From positions 62,001 to 126,000 of the forward strand of contig NZ_FOLP01000002.1 of NCBI RefSeq assembly GCF_900112425.1: 64,000 bases of DNA, written 5' to 3'. The notes under the pieces are model-generated. The model had not been told where the DNA came from and searched no databases. It saw only the letters and a list, made by a program, of their open reading frames with translations. Of this stretch, positions 25,070 to 34,395 are shown in pieces. Every line of letters begins with the position of its first letter. Within the stretch, counting starts at the first letter, position 1. The stretch is from Variovorax sp. OK212. GTDB taxonomy: Bacteria > Pseudomonadota > Gammaproteobacteria > Burkholderiales > Burkholderiaceae_C. A program made the position numbers and the translations under genes.

Positions 25070-25564
25070 ATGCTGCACGTACGCGCCGCCACCGATGCGG
25101 ACTGGCCGGCCCTCTGGTCCCTGCTCGAGCCCACCTTCCGCCGCGGCGACACCTACACCTTCGCCACCGACGTCACCGAGGCCGAGGTCCGCCACGCATG
25201 GATGACCCTGCCCGCCGGCACCTTCGTCGCCTGCGACGACCAGGGCGCGGTGCTCGGCACCTATGTCATCAAGGCCAACCAGCCCGGCCACGGCGCGCAC
25301 GTGAGCAACTGCGGCTATGTGGTGTCCGAGGCGGCGCGCGGCCTGGGCGTGGCCTCCGCGCTGTGCGAACACTCGCAGCAGGAGGCGCTGCGCATGGGCT
25401 TTCGCGCGATGCAGTTCAACTTCGTGGTGTCGACCAACGAGGGCGCGGTGCGCCTCTGGCGCAAGCTGGGCTTCGCCATCGTGGGCACGCTGCCCGGCGC
25501 GTTCAGGCATCCGCAGCACGGGTTCGTCGATGCGTATGTGATGTTCAAGCAGTTGCAGGCCTGA
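25070..25564 (+). CDS. GNAT-family N-acetyltransferase
   Basis: 164 residues with the GNAT fold: VRAATDADWPALWSLLEP at the start, the acetyl-CoA loop region NCGYVVSEAARGLGVASALCE (a V-x-RGxG-x-A variant), and the final NEGAVRLWRKLGFAIVGTLP strand-helix. The acceptor substrate is unknown. It lies 62 bp before mutL on the same strand. Confidence 0.88.
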   Translation: MLHVRAATDADWPALWSLLEPTFRRGDTYTFATDVTEAEVRHAWMTLPAGTFVACDDQGAVLGTYVIKANQPGHGAHVSNCGYVVSEAARGLGVASALCEHSQQEALRMGFRAMQFNFVVSTNEGAVRLWRKLGFAIVGTLPGAFRHPQHGFVDAYVMFKQLQA

Positions 25565-25625
25565 GCATCCCGCATCGAACGCCCTGGCAGAGCGCCGGAG
25601 AACACAGCGCTTTTAGAATGCCCCG

Positions 25626-27527
25626 GTGAGCGCCCTCCCCACTTCCATCGCCCCTGTTCAACGCCGTCCGATCCGCGAGCTTCCCGACGAGCTGATCAGC
25701 CAGATCGCCGCCGGCGAAGTGGTCGAACGGCCCGCCTCGGTGGTGCGCGAGCTGCTGGACAACGCGCTCGACGCGGGTGCCAGCCACATCACGGTGCGGC
25801 TGGCTTCGGGCGGCGTGCGGTTGATCTCCGTGGAAGACGACGGCCTGGGGATTCCGCGCGAAGAGCTCACGGTGGCCCTGCGCCGCCATGCCACCAGCAA
25901 GATCGCGAGCCTGAACGACCTCGAGACGGTCGGCACGATGGGCTTTCGCGGCGAGGCGCTCGCGGCCATCAATGCGATCGCCGAACTCAGCATTCTTTCG
26001 CGCTTCACCGGCGCGGACACGGCCTACGCGCTCGACGGGCGCACCGGCGAGCTGCGGCCGGTGGCGCGCGCCACCGGCACCACGGTGGAGGTGCGCGAGC
26101 TGTTCTTCGCGACGCCGGCGCGCCGCAAGTTCCTGAAGACCGACGCCACCGAACTGGCCCACTGCATCGAGGCGGTGCGCCGCCATGCGCTGGCGCGGCC
26201 CGAAGTGGGCTTCTCTGTCTGGCACGACGGCAAGCTGGTCGAGCAGTGGCGCGCCGCCACGGTGCGCGAACAGCGCCTGGCCGACGCGCTGAGCGACGAC
26301 TTCGTGTCGCAGAGCGTGGCCGTCGACCGCACGGGCGGCGCGGTGCGCGTGGTCGGCCGCGCCGGCATTCCCGACGCGGCACGCTCGCGCGGCGACCAGC
26401 AGTTCTTCTACGTCAACGGCCGCTTCGTGCGCGACAAGGTGCTGTCGCACGCCGTGCGCAGCGCCTACGAGGACGTGCTGCACGGCCAGCGCCAGCCCAT
26501 TTACGTGCTGTACCTCGAGATCGACCCCTCGCGGGTCGACGTGAACGTGCACCCGACCAAGATCGAGGTGCGCTTTCGCGACGGGCGCGAGGTGCACCAG
26601 GCGGTGCGCCACGCCATCGAGGACGCGCTGGCCGCCCCACGCGCCAGCGACGCCGTGGTGCCGGCCGCGCCGCAGCAGTCGTTCTTCAAGGCGAATCCGC
26701 TGCCACCGAACGCCAGCTGGGCGCAACCCGCTATCAATTTCGTAGCTCGTGAACGCGGCGAAGGCGATTTCGAGGCGATGTGGCCGCAACGCACCGAGCC
26801 GCGCGCGCCCGACCATGCGGCGGAGTCGACGCCCGCCGCATGGCCGCAAGCGGACAGAGCCGATGGAGCGAATGGCGCCAATGGTGCCGATATGGCCGCC
26901 ACCGAATTCCGCCCGCCCGCCCCCCTGGCCACGCAAGACGACGCCTGGCCGCTGGGCCGCGCGCTGGCGCAGCTGCAGGGCATCTACATCCTGGCGGAGA
27001 ACAGCCAGGGCCTGGTGATCGTCGACATGCACGCGGCGCACGAGCGCATCGTCTACGAGCGGCTGAAGACGCAGCTCGACGGTGCGTCCATCAGCAGCCA
27101 GCCGCTGCTGATTCCGGCCACTTTCGCCGCCACGCCGCAGGAAGTGGCCACGGCCGAGGCCTGCGCGGCGGTGCTGCCGACGCTGGGGCTGGAAATCACG
27201 CCCTTCTCGCCGCGCACGCTCGCGGTGCGCGCCGTGCCCGGAACGCTGGCCGACGGCGATCCGGTGGAGCTCGCGCGCAGCGTGCTGGCCGAACTGGGCC
27301 AGCACGACGCCAGCACCGTGGTGCAGCGCGCGCAGAACGAACTGCTGTCCACCATGGCCTGCCACGGGGCGGTGCGGGCCAACCGGAAGCTCACGATCGA
27401 CGAGATGAACGCACTGTTACGCCAGATGGAAGCAACAGAACGTTCGGACCAGTGCAACCACGGTCGGCCGACCTGGCGGCAGCTGTCCATCCGCGAGCTC
27501 GATTCGCTGTTCATGCGCGGCCGATAG
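25626..27527 (+). CDS. mutL: DNA mismatch repair protein MutL
   Basis: 633 residues. The N-terminal GHKL ATPase has IAAGEVVERPASVVREL, LDNALDAGA, DDGLGI and TMGFRGEALAAI, then FFATPARRKF. A variable linker (about 340-450) follows. The C-terminal domain keeps the endonuclease motifs: DMHAAHERIVYE (from D467, a variant of DQHA-x2-E-x4-E), MACHGAVRA and CNHGRP. This fits a MutL that nicks DNA, as in bacteria without MutH. GTG start at 25626. miaA, often near, is 6.9 kb away. Confidence 0.96.
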   Translation: MSALPTSIAPVQRRPIRELPDELISQIAAGEVVERPASVVRELLDNALDAGASHITVRLASGGVRLISVEDDGLGIPREELTVALRRHATSKIASLNDLETVGTMGFRGEALAAINAIAELSILSRFTGADTAYALDGRTGELRPVARATGTTVEVRELFFATPARRKFLKTDATELAHCIEAVRRHALARPEVGFSVWHDGKLVEQWRAATVREQRLADALSDDFVSQSVAVDRTGGAVRVVGRAGIPDAARSRGDQQFFYVNGRFVRDKVLSHAVRSAYEDVLHGQRQPIYVLYLEIDPSRVDVNVHPTKIEVRFRDGREVHQAVRHAIEDALAAPRASDAVVPAAPQQSFFKANPLPPNASWAQPAINFVARERGEGDFEAMWPQRTEPRAPDHAAESTPAAWPQADRADGANGANGADMAATEFRPPAPLATQDDAWPLGRALAQLQGIYILAENSQGLVIVDMHAAHERIVYERLKTQLDGASISSQPLLIPATFAATPQEVATAEACAAVLPTLGLEITPFSPRTLAVRAVPGTLADGDPVELARSVLAELGQHDASTVVQRAQNELLSTMACHGAVRANRKLTIDEMNALLRQMEATERSDQCNHGRPTWRQLSIRELDSLFMRGR

Positions 27528-27556
27528 CTCGATTACGCACGTTTTGGGTGATTTTC

Positions 27557-27578
27557 AAGGGCCTGACGGGCCCTTTTC
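27557..27578 (+). terminator. Rho-independent terminator of mutL
   Basis: AAGGGCC (27557-27563), loop TGACG, GGCCCTT (27569-27575) and a short T run. It lies 30 bp past the mutL stop. Confidence 0.7.
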
Positions 27579-27759
27579 GCCGCTTTTCTAGGGTTTTCCG
27601 CAGGCCGGCGTACGTCATCGGGATGGCGGGCACGCACGTTGCATAGGTTCTGCAAAGCGCCAATGAGCGTTGTGTCGGGGGGTTACCAAGGTGCAATGTC
27701 GGCGCATCGCGGTGAGAGCAGGTGAAACTTTTAGGCCGACTTCGCTGTCCCTCAACCCC

Positions 27760-28737
27760 ATGATGAAACGCTGGACCCTCCTCGCGTCTGTCCTCTCGCT
27801 CTGCGCCCTGCTGGCAGCCGGTTGCTCGACGCTCGACGCCCAGCAGCGCGAATGGATCTTCCAGCCCAGCGACCGCAGCTGGGGCAACACCGCCTCCATG
27901 GCCCAGGGCATGGAGGACGTGTGGATCGACTTCCAGTCCTCCCTCACCGGCGAGCCGGCCCGCCTGCACGGCCTGTGGCTGGGCGGCGCGCCCGAGACCA
28001 CCGACACGCCCGTGCTGCTGTACCTGCACGGCGCCCGCTACAACGTGGCCGGCTCGGCGCCGCGCATCCAGCGCATGCACGAGCTGGGCTTCTCGGTGCT
28101 GGCCATCGACTACCGCGGCTTCGGCAAGAGCTCCAAGGGCCTGCCCTCGGAGGAATCGGCCCGCGAGGACGCCCGCGCCGCCTGGACCTGGCTGGCCGCG
28201 CGCCACCCCAAGCAGCACCGCTACATCTTCGGCCACTCGCTGGGCGGCGCCATCGGCATCGACCTGGCGGCGCATGTGAACGACGAGAGCGGCACCATCG
28301 TGGAGAGCACCTTCACCTCGATCGCCGACGTGGTCAGCAGCTTCAAGTGGGGCTGGCTGCCGTTCAGCCCCCTCATCACGCAGCGCTTCGAGGCGATCAA
28401 CAAGGTCAAGGACATCGGCTCGCCGCTGCTCGTGGTGCACGGCACCGCCGACAGCCTGATCAACCCCACGCTGGGCCGCAAGCTCTACGACGCGGCCACC
28501 GTGCCCAAGCTGTTCGTGCTGGTCGAGGGCGGCTCGCACCACAACACCAACTCGGTCGGCGAAACGCAGTACCGCGCGGCGCTCACGCAGCTGTTCCGCA
28601 TGAAGCCGGAAAGCATGGTCGCCAGCAACGGCGGCGCGCCGCGGCCCACACCGCGCCTCGCTCCGCCGGCAACCGGCGCGCTCACGCCGCAGGATGTGAG
28701 CGGCAAGGTGCAGACGCCGGTGCCGGCAGCGATCTGA
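27760..28737 (+). CDS. Alpha/beta-hydrolase lipoprotein
   Basis: 325 residues. The signal ends in lipobox LAAGC (C22). The hydrolase core has YLHGARYN (oxyanion region), YRGFGKSSKG, the nucleophile elbow FGHSLGGA, the acid in HGTADSL and the His in EGGSHHNTN. It resembles the BAAT/S9-like serine hydrolases of unknown substrate, sometimes called YqkD- or Bem46-like. The C-terminal 50 residues are Pro/Ala-rich. It sits in the outer membrane or periplasm (inferred). It is convergent with the MFS gene. Confidence 0.87.
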   Translation: MMKRWTLLASVLSLCALLAAGCSTLDAQQREWIFQPSDRSWGNTASMAQGMEDVWIDFQSSLTGEPARLHGLWLGGAPETTDTPVLLYLHGARYNVAGSAPRIQRMHELGFSVLAIDYRGFGKSSKGLPSEESAREDARAAWTWLAARHPKQHRYIFGHSLGGAIGIDLAAHVNDESGTIVESTFTSIADVVSSFKWGWLPFSPLITQRFEAINKVKDIGSPLLVVHGTADSLINPTLGRKLYDAATVPKLFVLVEGGSHHNTNSVGETQYRAALTQLFRMKPESMVASNGGAPRPTPRLAPPATGALTPQDVSGKVQTPVPAAI

Positions 28738-28795
28738 CCGACGCCGATAGACCCTGATCGGGCTTTGATCGGCCTTGGCAGGCCCTGCCTGACCC

Positions 28796-30022
28796 TCACC
28801 CGGGCGCCGCTGTGCGCCCGATCGCGCCGCTGCCGCGCAGCGCGAAGACGAACACCCCGCCCATCGCCAACGCAAGCCCGCACAGCATGCCCGCGTAGCC
28901 CGTGCGGTCGAGCAGGAAGCCCGCGCCCACCGGCACCGCCAGGCGGCTCAGCGCGAACAGGCTGGCCTGCAGGCCGTAGTCGGCCGCCTGGTGGCCGTCA
29001 CGTGCGAAGAACATCATCAGCCCGAAGGCCAGCGAGGCCGCCGCGCCCATCGCCAACGCGACCAGCAGCGCCGCGGCGCCCAGCCATGCCGCCGGCGCGC
29101 GCAACGCCACCACGGCCGCGAGCACGGCGATGCACAGGAAGCCCAGCAGCGTGACGCCCGGCACCGCGCGCGCCACGCCGACGCGCCGGACGACGCCGGC
29201 AGCCACCACGCTGGCCACCGCCGCGACCAGCCCGCCGCCTACGCCCACCAGCCACGCGACCTGCGGCACGGCAAAGCCGCGGTCGAGCAGCAGCGGTTTC
29301 AGGAAGAACCACGCCGCGCCGATGAACGGGAAGCACGACAGCAGCAGCACGGTCCACGCGCGGGCGCCCGGCTGCTCGAAGTAGCCCTGCGCACGGCCGC
29401 TCGACACGCCGCGCGAAGCGAGCGGTGCCTGCGCAGCGATCGGCGCCGCGCCTTCGTCGATGCACAGCAGCGCAAGCGCGCCGATCACCAGCAGGCCCGC
29501 CATGAACCAGAACGGCGCGGCCCACCCCCACTTCGCCTGCACCAGCAGCATCAGCCCGCCGCCGACGATGGCCCCCAGCGACAGCGCCGCCGAGCGCAGG
29601 CCGCCCGCGCGCAGGCGCGCCGACGCGGGCAGCAGGCGAATGGCGAGCGCGTTGACGGGAATGTCGGCCCACGTCGCCATCAGCGCGGAGGCGACGGCCA
29701 GCACGCAGAGCGTGACGCGGTCCGACAGCAGTTCGCGTTGCCCCAGCAGCGCGAGCACCGCCGCGAAGCCCAGGCACAGCAGCACAGCCCATCCGCGGTA
29801 CTGCCCGCCCCTGAAGCGATACCGCTCCACCGGCACGGCCAGCAGGAACTTGAAGACCGCCGGCAACCCCGCGAGCTGGAAGAGGCCGATCTCCCACCCG
29901 CTCCAGCCGTGCTGCCGCATCAGCACCGGCAGCCCCAGCCAGAGGTACACGCTGGGCGCGGTCGTCGCCAGGTTCAGCCCCGCGAAGAGCGCCTGGTGCA
30001 GGTTCTCGCGCAGGCGGCTCAT
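28796..30022 (-). CDS. MFS transporter
   Basis: 408 residues with about twelve transmembrane helices. It resembles the AmpG/RhtX-like MFS group in the first helix (LATTAPSVYLWLGLPVLMRQHGWSGWEIGLFQLAGLPAVFKFL shown in part), with acid-rich loop VERYRFRGGQYRGW. RhtX and FptX import siderophores across the inner membrane; the TonB receptor upstream supports such a role (inference). Its ATG overlaps the methyltransferase stop by four bases. Confidence 0.85.
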   Translation of the reverse strand: MSRLRENLHQALFAGLNLATTAPSVYLWLGLPVLMRQHGWSGWEIGLFQLAGLPAVFKFLLAVPVERYRFRGGQYRGWAVLLCLGFAAVLALLGQRELLSDRVTLCVLAVASALMATWADIPVNALAIRLLPASARLRAGGLRSAALSLGAIVGGGLMLLVQAKWGWAAPFWFMAGLLVIGALALLCIDEGAAPIAAQAPLASRGVSSGRAQGYFEQPGARAWTVLLLSCFPFIGAAWFFLKPLLLDRGFAVPQVAWLVGVGGGLVAAVASVVAAGVVRRVGVARAVPGVTLLGFLCIAVLAAVVALRAPAAWLGAAALLVALAMGAAASLAFGLMMFFARDGHQAADYGLQASLFALSRLAVPVGAGFLLDRTGYAGMLCGLALAMGGVFVFALRGSGAIGRTAAPG

Positions 30023-31185
30023 GCGTTGGGCCTGCGCGCCACCAGCACCTGCAGCGGTGCCATCGGGAACTCCGGCGACGCGAAGCGCCGCAGGCATTGG
30101 AAGCCGGCGCGCTCCAGCGCGGCCTCGCCCGAGCCGGCCGCGCCCACGTGGCGCCCGAGCACCATCATCGGCAGGTAGAACGGCAGCACCGCCGCGGCCT
30201 GCTCGCGCGAGGCGCCCACCTCGGCATGCGCGCAGACAAAGAGGCCACCGGGGCGCAGCGCCGCCAGCACCCTGCGCAGCATCGCGTCGACGTCGGGCAC
30301 GAAGTGCAGCACCGACGAGCACCAGACGAGGTCGTGGCCTTCGCCGATGCTGTCGCGCGTCCTGTCGCCCCCGGCGTCACCACCTGCACCATCACCTGTA
30401 CGGCCACCTGCATCGCCGCCGATGTCGCCGCCGATGTCGCCGCCCACGGCGCGCACCCGGTGCGACAGCTGCTCGCGCGCGATGTTCTCCCCGGCAACCG
30501 CGGCCGTCGCCGGGCCGTCGAACACCACGCCTTGCGAATCGGGCCAGAGCTTGGCCAGTGCAATGCCGATCCATCCCGGTCCGCCGCCCAGGTCGAGCCA
30601 GCGCCGCGTCTGCGCGGCCTCGGGCACGCGTGCCATCACGTGCAGCGCGGCGTCGACGCTCACCGCGCGCTGTTCCTGGCCGATCTGCACGCGCGCGGCC
30701 TGCGCCCAGTCGAGGTCGGAGCCGGTGGGGGCGCGCGGCACGTCTTGCCCTTGCTCCGGGCGAAGTTGCCTGCCCAGCCGTCCGCCCGCCCCACGCAGGC
30801 TGCGCAGGCGAAACAGCAAGGCGTCGGCGCAGAACGCTGCCGAGTCGGCCAGCAGGTAGCGGCGCGCGCCTTCGCTCACGCGGTAGCGGTGCGGCATGTC
30901 GCCGTCGGCTTCGGTGCGATCGAGCACGTCGATGCTCCACAGCAGGTCGAGCAGCGGCGCGGTGGCCGCGGGCTGCAGGCCGAGCCGCCGGGCGGTGTCG
31001 TGCGCGGTGGCGTAGTCGCGCAGCGCGTCGGGCACGCCGAGCTCCAGCGCGGCGGCCAGCGCGTCGGCCTGCACGGCGGCCGAGGCGATGTCCCAGTAGC
31101 GTTGCAAGGGATGGGGGTGGTAGCTGAAAGGCATGGCTGTCGGATTCACCAAGGCAGTGTTGAAAGAGAAAAACGGCGCGCGCAT
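30019..31185 (-). CDS. SAM-dependent methyltransferase (O-methyltransferase-like)
   Basis: 388 residues from ATG 31185, which overlaps the receptor stop as TGATG; an internal ATG at 31134 would give 371. The N-terminal dimerisation domain (PLQRYWDIASAAVQADALAAALELGVPDAL) and motif I (WLDLGGGPGWIGIAL) fit the PhzM/hydroxyneurosporene methyltransferase group. A Gly-Gly-Asp-rich insert (30350-30445) interrupts the Rossmann domain. The substrate is unknown; being between a TonB receptor and MFS carrier suggests work on a metallophore or its product. Confidence 0.82.
   Translation of the reverse strand: MRAPFFSFNTALVNPTAMPFSYHPHPLQRYWDIASAAVQADALAAALELGVPDALRDYATAHDTARRLGLQPAATAPLLDLLWSIDVLDRTEADGDMPHRYRVSEGARRYLLADSAAFCADALLFRLRSLRGAGGRLGRQLRPEQGQDVPRAPTGSDLDWAQAARVQIGQEQRAVSVDAALHVMARVPEAAQTRRWLDLGGGPGWIGIALAKLWPDSQGVVFDGPATAAVAGENIAREQLSHRVRAVGGDIGGDIGGDAGGRTGDGAGGDAGGDRTRDSIGEGHDLVWCSSVLHFVPDVDAMLRRVLAALRPGGLFVCAHAEVGASREQAAAVLPFYLPMMVLGRHVGAAGSGEAALERAGFQCLRRFASPEFPMAPLQVLVARRPNA
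30350..30445 (-). repeat. GGD-coding repeat inside the methyltransferase
   Basis: Imperfect repeats encoding Gly-Gly-Asp-Ile and Gly-Gly-Asp-Ala, with motif GCCGCCGATGTC on the plus strand. The insert falls after the second SAM-binding strand. Confidence 0.7.
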
Positions 31186-33230
31186 CACATCCGCCAGTTC
31201 AGCCGCACACCGACTTCGCGCGGCGGGCTGTAGACGGAGACGATGCCGTTCTGGTAGCCCACGGCGTCGTAGCGCCGGTTGGCCAGGTTGCGCACGTAGG
31301 CCGTGAGTTCCCACGGGCCCTGCGTGTAGCCGGCCGACATGTCGAGCCGGCCATAGCCGTTGCGGCTGTAGCGGTTGGCCGCGTCGAGGTAGACCTTGCC
31401 CGTGCCCGACAGCGTGGCCTGCACGTGCCAGCCCTTGGGCGCGTCGTAGCGCAGGCCGACGTGGCCGTCGATGTCGGGCGCGAACGGGTTGCGGTGGCCG
31501 TCGTACACGGCGCTGCCGTCGCGAAAGCGATCGAAGCGCGTGCGGTTCAGCGCCAGGCCGGCGCGCAGCTGCCAGCCCTGGCCGAAGAGGTAGTCGAGCT
31601 CGAACTCGGCACCGGTCGCATGCGCCGATGCGGCGTTGGTCACATACACCGTGCCCGGCACCGGCATCTGCTGCACCTGCATGTCGTTCACGCGCATGGC
31701 ATACACCGAGGCCGCGTAGCGCAGCCGTTGCCCGGCGACGGCGCCCTTGGCGCCGAACTCCAGCGAGCGCACCTTCTCCGGCTGGTAGGCCGCATAGCCC
31801 GCGGCCGGCACGAAGACGTTGAAGCCGCCCGCGCGGAAGCCGTCGGACAGGCTCGCATACAGCTGGTGCGTGGGCGCGAGCTGGTACTGCAGCGCGAGCT
31901 TGGGCGAGACATGCGTCCAGCCGGCCTTCCGCGCCGCGCTGCCTGCATTGCCTGCATTGCCCGCATTGCCCGCACCGTCGCCAGCCGTGAAGCGCACCGC
32001 GTTGCGCTCGACGCGCGCCCCCGCCGACACCGACCACGCGCCGCCCAGCGGCACGTTCCAGTGCGTGAACAGCGCCGACGAATGGCCGTCGAGCGTGGCC
32101 GGCGTGAGGCTGCTCACGAGCGGCAGCTTCTGCTCGTTCAGCAGGTCATGGTCGTCGCGGTCGAGGTACACGCCCGCGAGCCACTGCGCGCCGCCGAGCC
32201 GGCCTTCGAGCCGCAGCTCCTGCGACAGCGTGCGAAAGCGGTGGTTGCGGCCGATGTGGAGCAGGTCGGCGCTCTGGAAGTCGGTGTCCTGCTGCACGCG
32301 GTCGTCGACGTTGTTCTGCGCGGTGATGGAACGCAGGCGCAGCTCATTGCCGAAGTTGTGCGTCACGTCCAGCGACAGGCTGCGCCCGCGCGATCGGTTG
32401 AAGCTCGGCGTGCCTGAACGCACCGTGGCACGCTCGGCGCCGGGCGAGCCCCACAGGGCCGCGCCGTCGTCGTAGTCCTGGCTGGCGAAGCGCAGCGTGG
32501 CGTCGGTGCGCGCGCTGGGCGTCCAGCGCAGCGCCAGGCGCAGCGCGCGGCGTTCGCGGTCGTCCTCGGTGCGGCCGGTGAGGGTGTTGCGGATGAAGCC
32601 GTCCTGGCGCGAGCTCTCGGCCGCGATGCTCGCGTAGAGCGTGTCTTGCATCAGCGGCCGGCTCAGCGAGAAGCGCAGCGCGCGGCGGTCGCGGCTGCCC
32701 GCCTCCACGCCCACGGTGGTGCGCGCTTCGTTGCCGGGGCGGCGCGTGTGGATGCCGATGACGCCCGCTTCCGCATTGCGCCCGTACAGCGTCGACTGCG
32801 GGCCGCGCAGCACCTCGACGCGGTCGACGTCGAGCAGCGCGTCGTCGAAGCCCTGCGCCATCAGCGTGGGCACGCCGTCGAGCAGCAGCAGCGTGGACGA
32901 CGAGAAGCTGAAGAAGTTGGCGCTGAGCCCGCGCATCACCGGCGACAGCACGCCGGCCTGGCCGAAGGGCTGGAAGCTCAGGCCGGGCGTGAGCTGCTCC
33001 AGCGTCTGCAGGCCGATTGCGCCCTGCGCCTCGAGCGTGTCGCCGTCGAGCACCGACACGCTGGTCGGCACCGCGTCCAGCGGCTGCGCCTGCTTGGTGG
33101 CGGTGACGGAGATCGCGGGCAACGCGGGGGCGCTGTCCTGATGCTGCGCGGCGGCCGTGCCGCACAGCGCGCACAACAGCGGGCAAGCCCAGGCCGCGCG
33201 CGCCCCGGGAGAGAAAAGCAGTGAAGCCAT
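31185..33230 (-). CDS. TonB-dependent outer membrane receptor
   Basis: 681 residues. A signal peptide ending GTAAAQ precedes a plug domain (ISVTATKQAQPLDAVPTSVSV, then LQTLEQLTPGL and VEVLRGPQSTLYGRNAEAGVI). The 22-strand barrel ends in GVRLNWRM, with the expected terminal aromatic/hydrophobic pattern. The sequence resembles the FyuA/pesticin-type group of siderophore receptors. The start is at MASLLFSPGA. Upstream lies a Fur box and a divergent AraC regulator, so iron control is likely. A four-unit 9-bp repeat at 31941-31976 encodes GNAGNAGNA in a loop. Confidence 0.92.
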   Translation of the reverse strand: MASLLFSPGARAAWACPLLCALCGTAAAQHQDSAPALPAISVTATKQAQPLDAVPTSVSVLDGDTLEAQGAIGLQTLEQLTPGLSFQPFGQAGVLSPVMRGLSANFFSFSSSTLLLLDGVPTLMAQGFDDALLDVDRVEVLRGPQSTLYGRNAEAGVIGIHTRRPGNEARTTVGVEAGSRDRRALRFSLSRPLMQDTLYASIAAESSRQDGFIRNTLTGRTEDDRERRALRLALRWTPSARTDATLRFASQDYDDGAALWGSPGAERATVRSGTPSFNRSRGRSLSLDVTHNFGNELRLRSITAQNNVDDRVQQDTDFQSADLLHIGRNHRFRTLSQELRLEGRLGGAQWLAGVYLDRDDHDLLNEQKLPLVSSLTPATLDGHSSALFTHWNVPLGGAWSVSAGARVERNAVRFTAGDGAGNAGNAGNAGSAARKAGWTHVSPKLALQYQLAPTHQLYASLSDGFRAGGFNVFVPAAGYAAYQPEKVRSLEFGAKGAVAGQRLRYAASVYAMRVNDMQVQQMPVPGTVYVTNAASAHATGAEFELDYLFGQGWQLRAGLALNRTRFDRFRDGSAVYDGHRNPFAPDIDGHVGLRYDAPKGWHVQATLSGTGKVYLDAANRYSRNGYGRLDMSAGYTQGPWELTAYVRNLANRRYDAVGYQNGIVSVYSPPREVGVRLNWRM
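31941..31976 (-). repeat. Four 9-bp tandem repeats in the TonB receptor
   Basis: Units of GCCTGCATT/GCCCGCATT, encoding Gly-Asn-Ala on the minus strand. They sit in a predicted loop of the barrel and could change in copy number in frame. Confidence 0.8.
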
Positions 33231-33297
33231 GTGTGGAAATCGCAAGGAGAAAAAGAGGCTCGAGGCCGTGACGGGAAGCTCGAACAAGCGTATTTCC

Positions 33298-33316
33298 AAA
33301 CGAGAATGACTATCAT
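33298..33316 (-). promoter_or_regulatory. Fur box between receptor and AraC genes
   Basis: On the minus strand the site reads ATGATAGTCATTCTCGTTT, a strong match to the Fur consensus (TGATAAT-n-ATTATCA class). It is 68 bases upstream of the receptor ATG and 31 bases upstream of the AraC ATG, so it could control both. Confidence 0.75.
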
Positions 33317-33346
33317 CTGATTCGATTGCATTCCGGGCTGTTTCGT

Positions 33347-34354
33347 ATGCATTCGCTTTCGGCCACCGAGCCACCCCGTTTCACTACCCCCGTTTCACCG
33401 AGCCTCGCCATCGCCTTTCACATCGCCGCCACCGAAGCCCGCACCGCCCCATCCGCCGCGCCGGGCTGGGTGCGCCAGCAACTGCCCGACGCGGTGGGCG
33501 ACTGCCACGCGGAGCGCCTGCAAATCGACCGCGGCCTGGCCGTGGTGCGCTCGCGCTACCTGCCGCTGCGCGACCTCGCCGAGCACAGCGCGCAGCAGGA
33601 CGGCACGCGCCGGTTGATCCTCACCTTCGCGCTGCAGGGCGACTCGGGCTACGAGGCCCACGGCGGCGAGCGGCTGGCCTTCAGCGCGGGGTTCACCACC
33701 GTCTCGGCCGCGCGCGACAGTGTGGGCGAGCGGCGCTACCATGCCGGCGAAGCGGTCACGCAACTGCGCCTGCTGGTCGACGAAGACACGGTGCTGCGCT
33801 ACTTCGGCGAGGAAGGCCGCCGCAGGCTGCTGCCCGACACCGGCCTGCGCGAGCTGGCCTTCGGGCGCACCTGCGCCGCGAGCGCCGTGCATGCCGCGGC
33901 ACTCGGCCGGCGCACCGCGCGGGAGGCACCGAGCCCGCTCGACCTGCACATCCACGCGCTGACCCTGCTGGCCAACGAGATGCGCGCGCTGCAAGCCCCG
34001 GCGCCGGCGCCGGCAAGCACCGCCTTCAGCCCGCAGGACATCCGCAAGCTCGAGCAGGCGCGCGACCTCATGCAGGCGCGGATGCAATCGCCGCTGACCG
34101 TGGCCTACCTCTGCGCCAGCGTCGGCCTCGGCGAATCGAAGCTGCAGCGCGGCTGCCAGGAACTGTTCGGCGCCAGCCCCTACCGCCTGCTGCTCGAACT
34201 GCGCATGCGCCGCGCGCTTGCGCTGCTGGAGGCCGGCAGCCAGGTCGCGCAGGCCGCATGGCAGGTGGGCTACGCGCACCCGGCGAATTTCAGCGCGGCC
34301 TTCACCCGGTTCCATGGCCGCACGCCAAAAACGGTGCGGAGCCGCAAGACCTGA
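33347..34354 (+). CDS. AraC-family regulator, PchR-like
   Basis: 335 residues. The N-terminal half is a ligand domain with the [21 protein letters not shown] stretch seen in PchR/YbtA-type siderophore regulators. The C-terminal half has the AraC helices ([20 protein letters not shown] and [20 protein letters not shown]). It likely activates the divergent TonB receptor operon when the siderophore is bound (inference from family and position). An in-frame TTG upstream gives seven more residues but no better ribosome-binding site. Confidence 0.87.
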   Translation: MHSLSATEPPRFTTPVSPSLAIAFHIAATEARTAPSAAPGWVRQQLPDAVGDCHAERLQIDRGLAVVRSRYLPLRDLAEHSAQQDGTRRLILTFALQGDSGYEAHGGERLAFSAGFTTVSAARDSVGERRYHAGEAVTQLRLLVDEDTVLRYFGEEGRRRLLPDTGLRELAFGRTCAASAVHAAALGRRTAREAPSPLDLHIHALTLLANEMRALQAPAPAPASTAFSPQDIRKLEQARDLMQARMQSPLTVAYLCASVGLGESKLQRGCQELFGASPYRLLLELRMRRALALLEAGSQVAQAAWQVGYAHPANFSAAFTRFHGRTPKTVRSRKT

Positions 34355-34395
34355 AGCACGGGCGGGCTCGCGCCATTTGCTACCCTCGGCGCACC

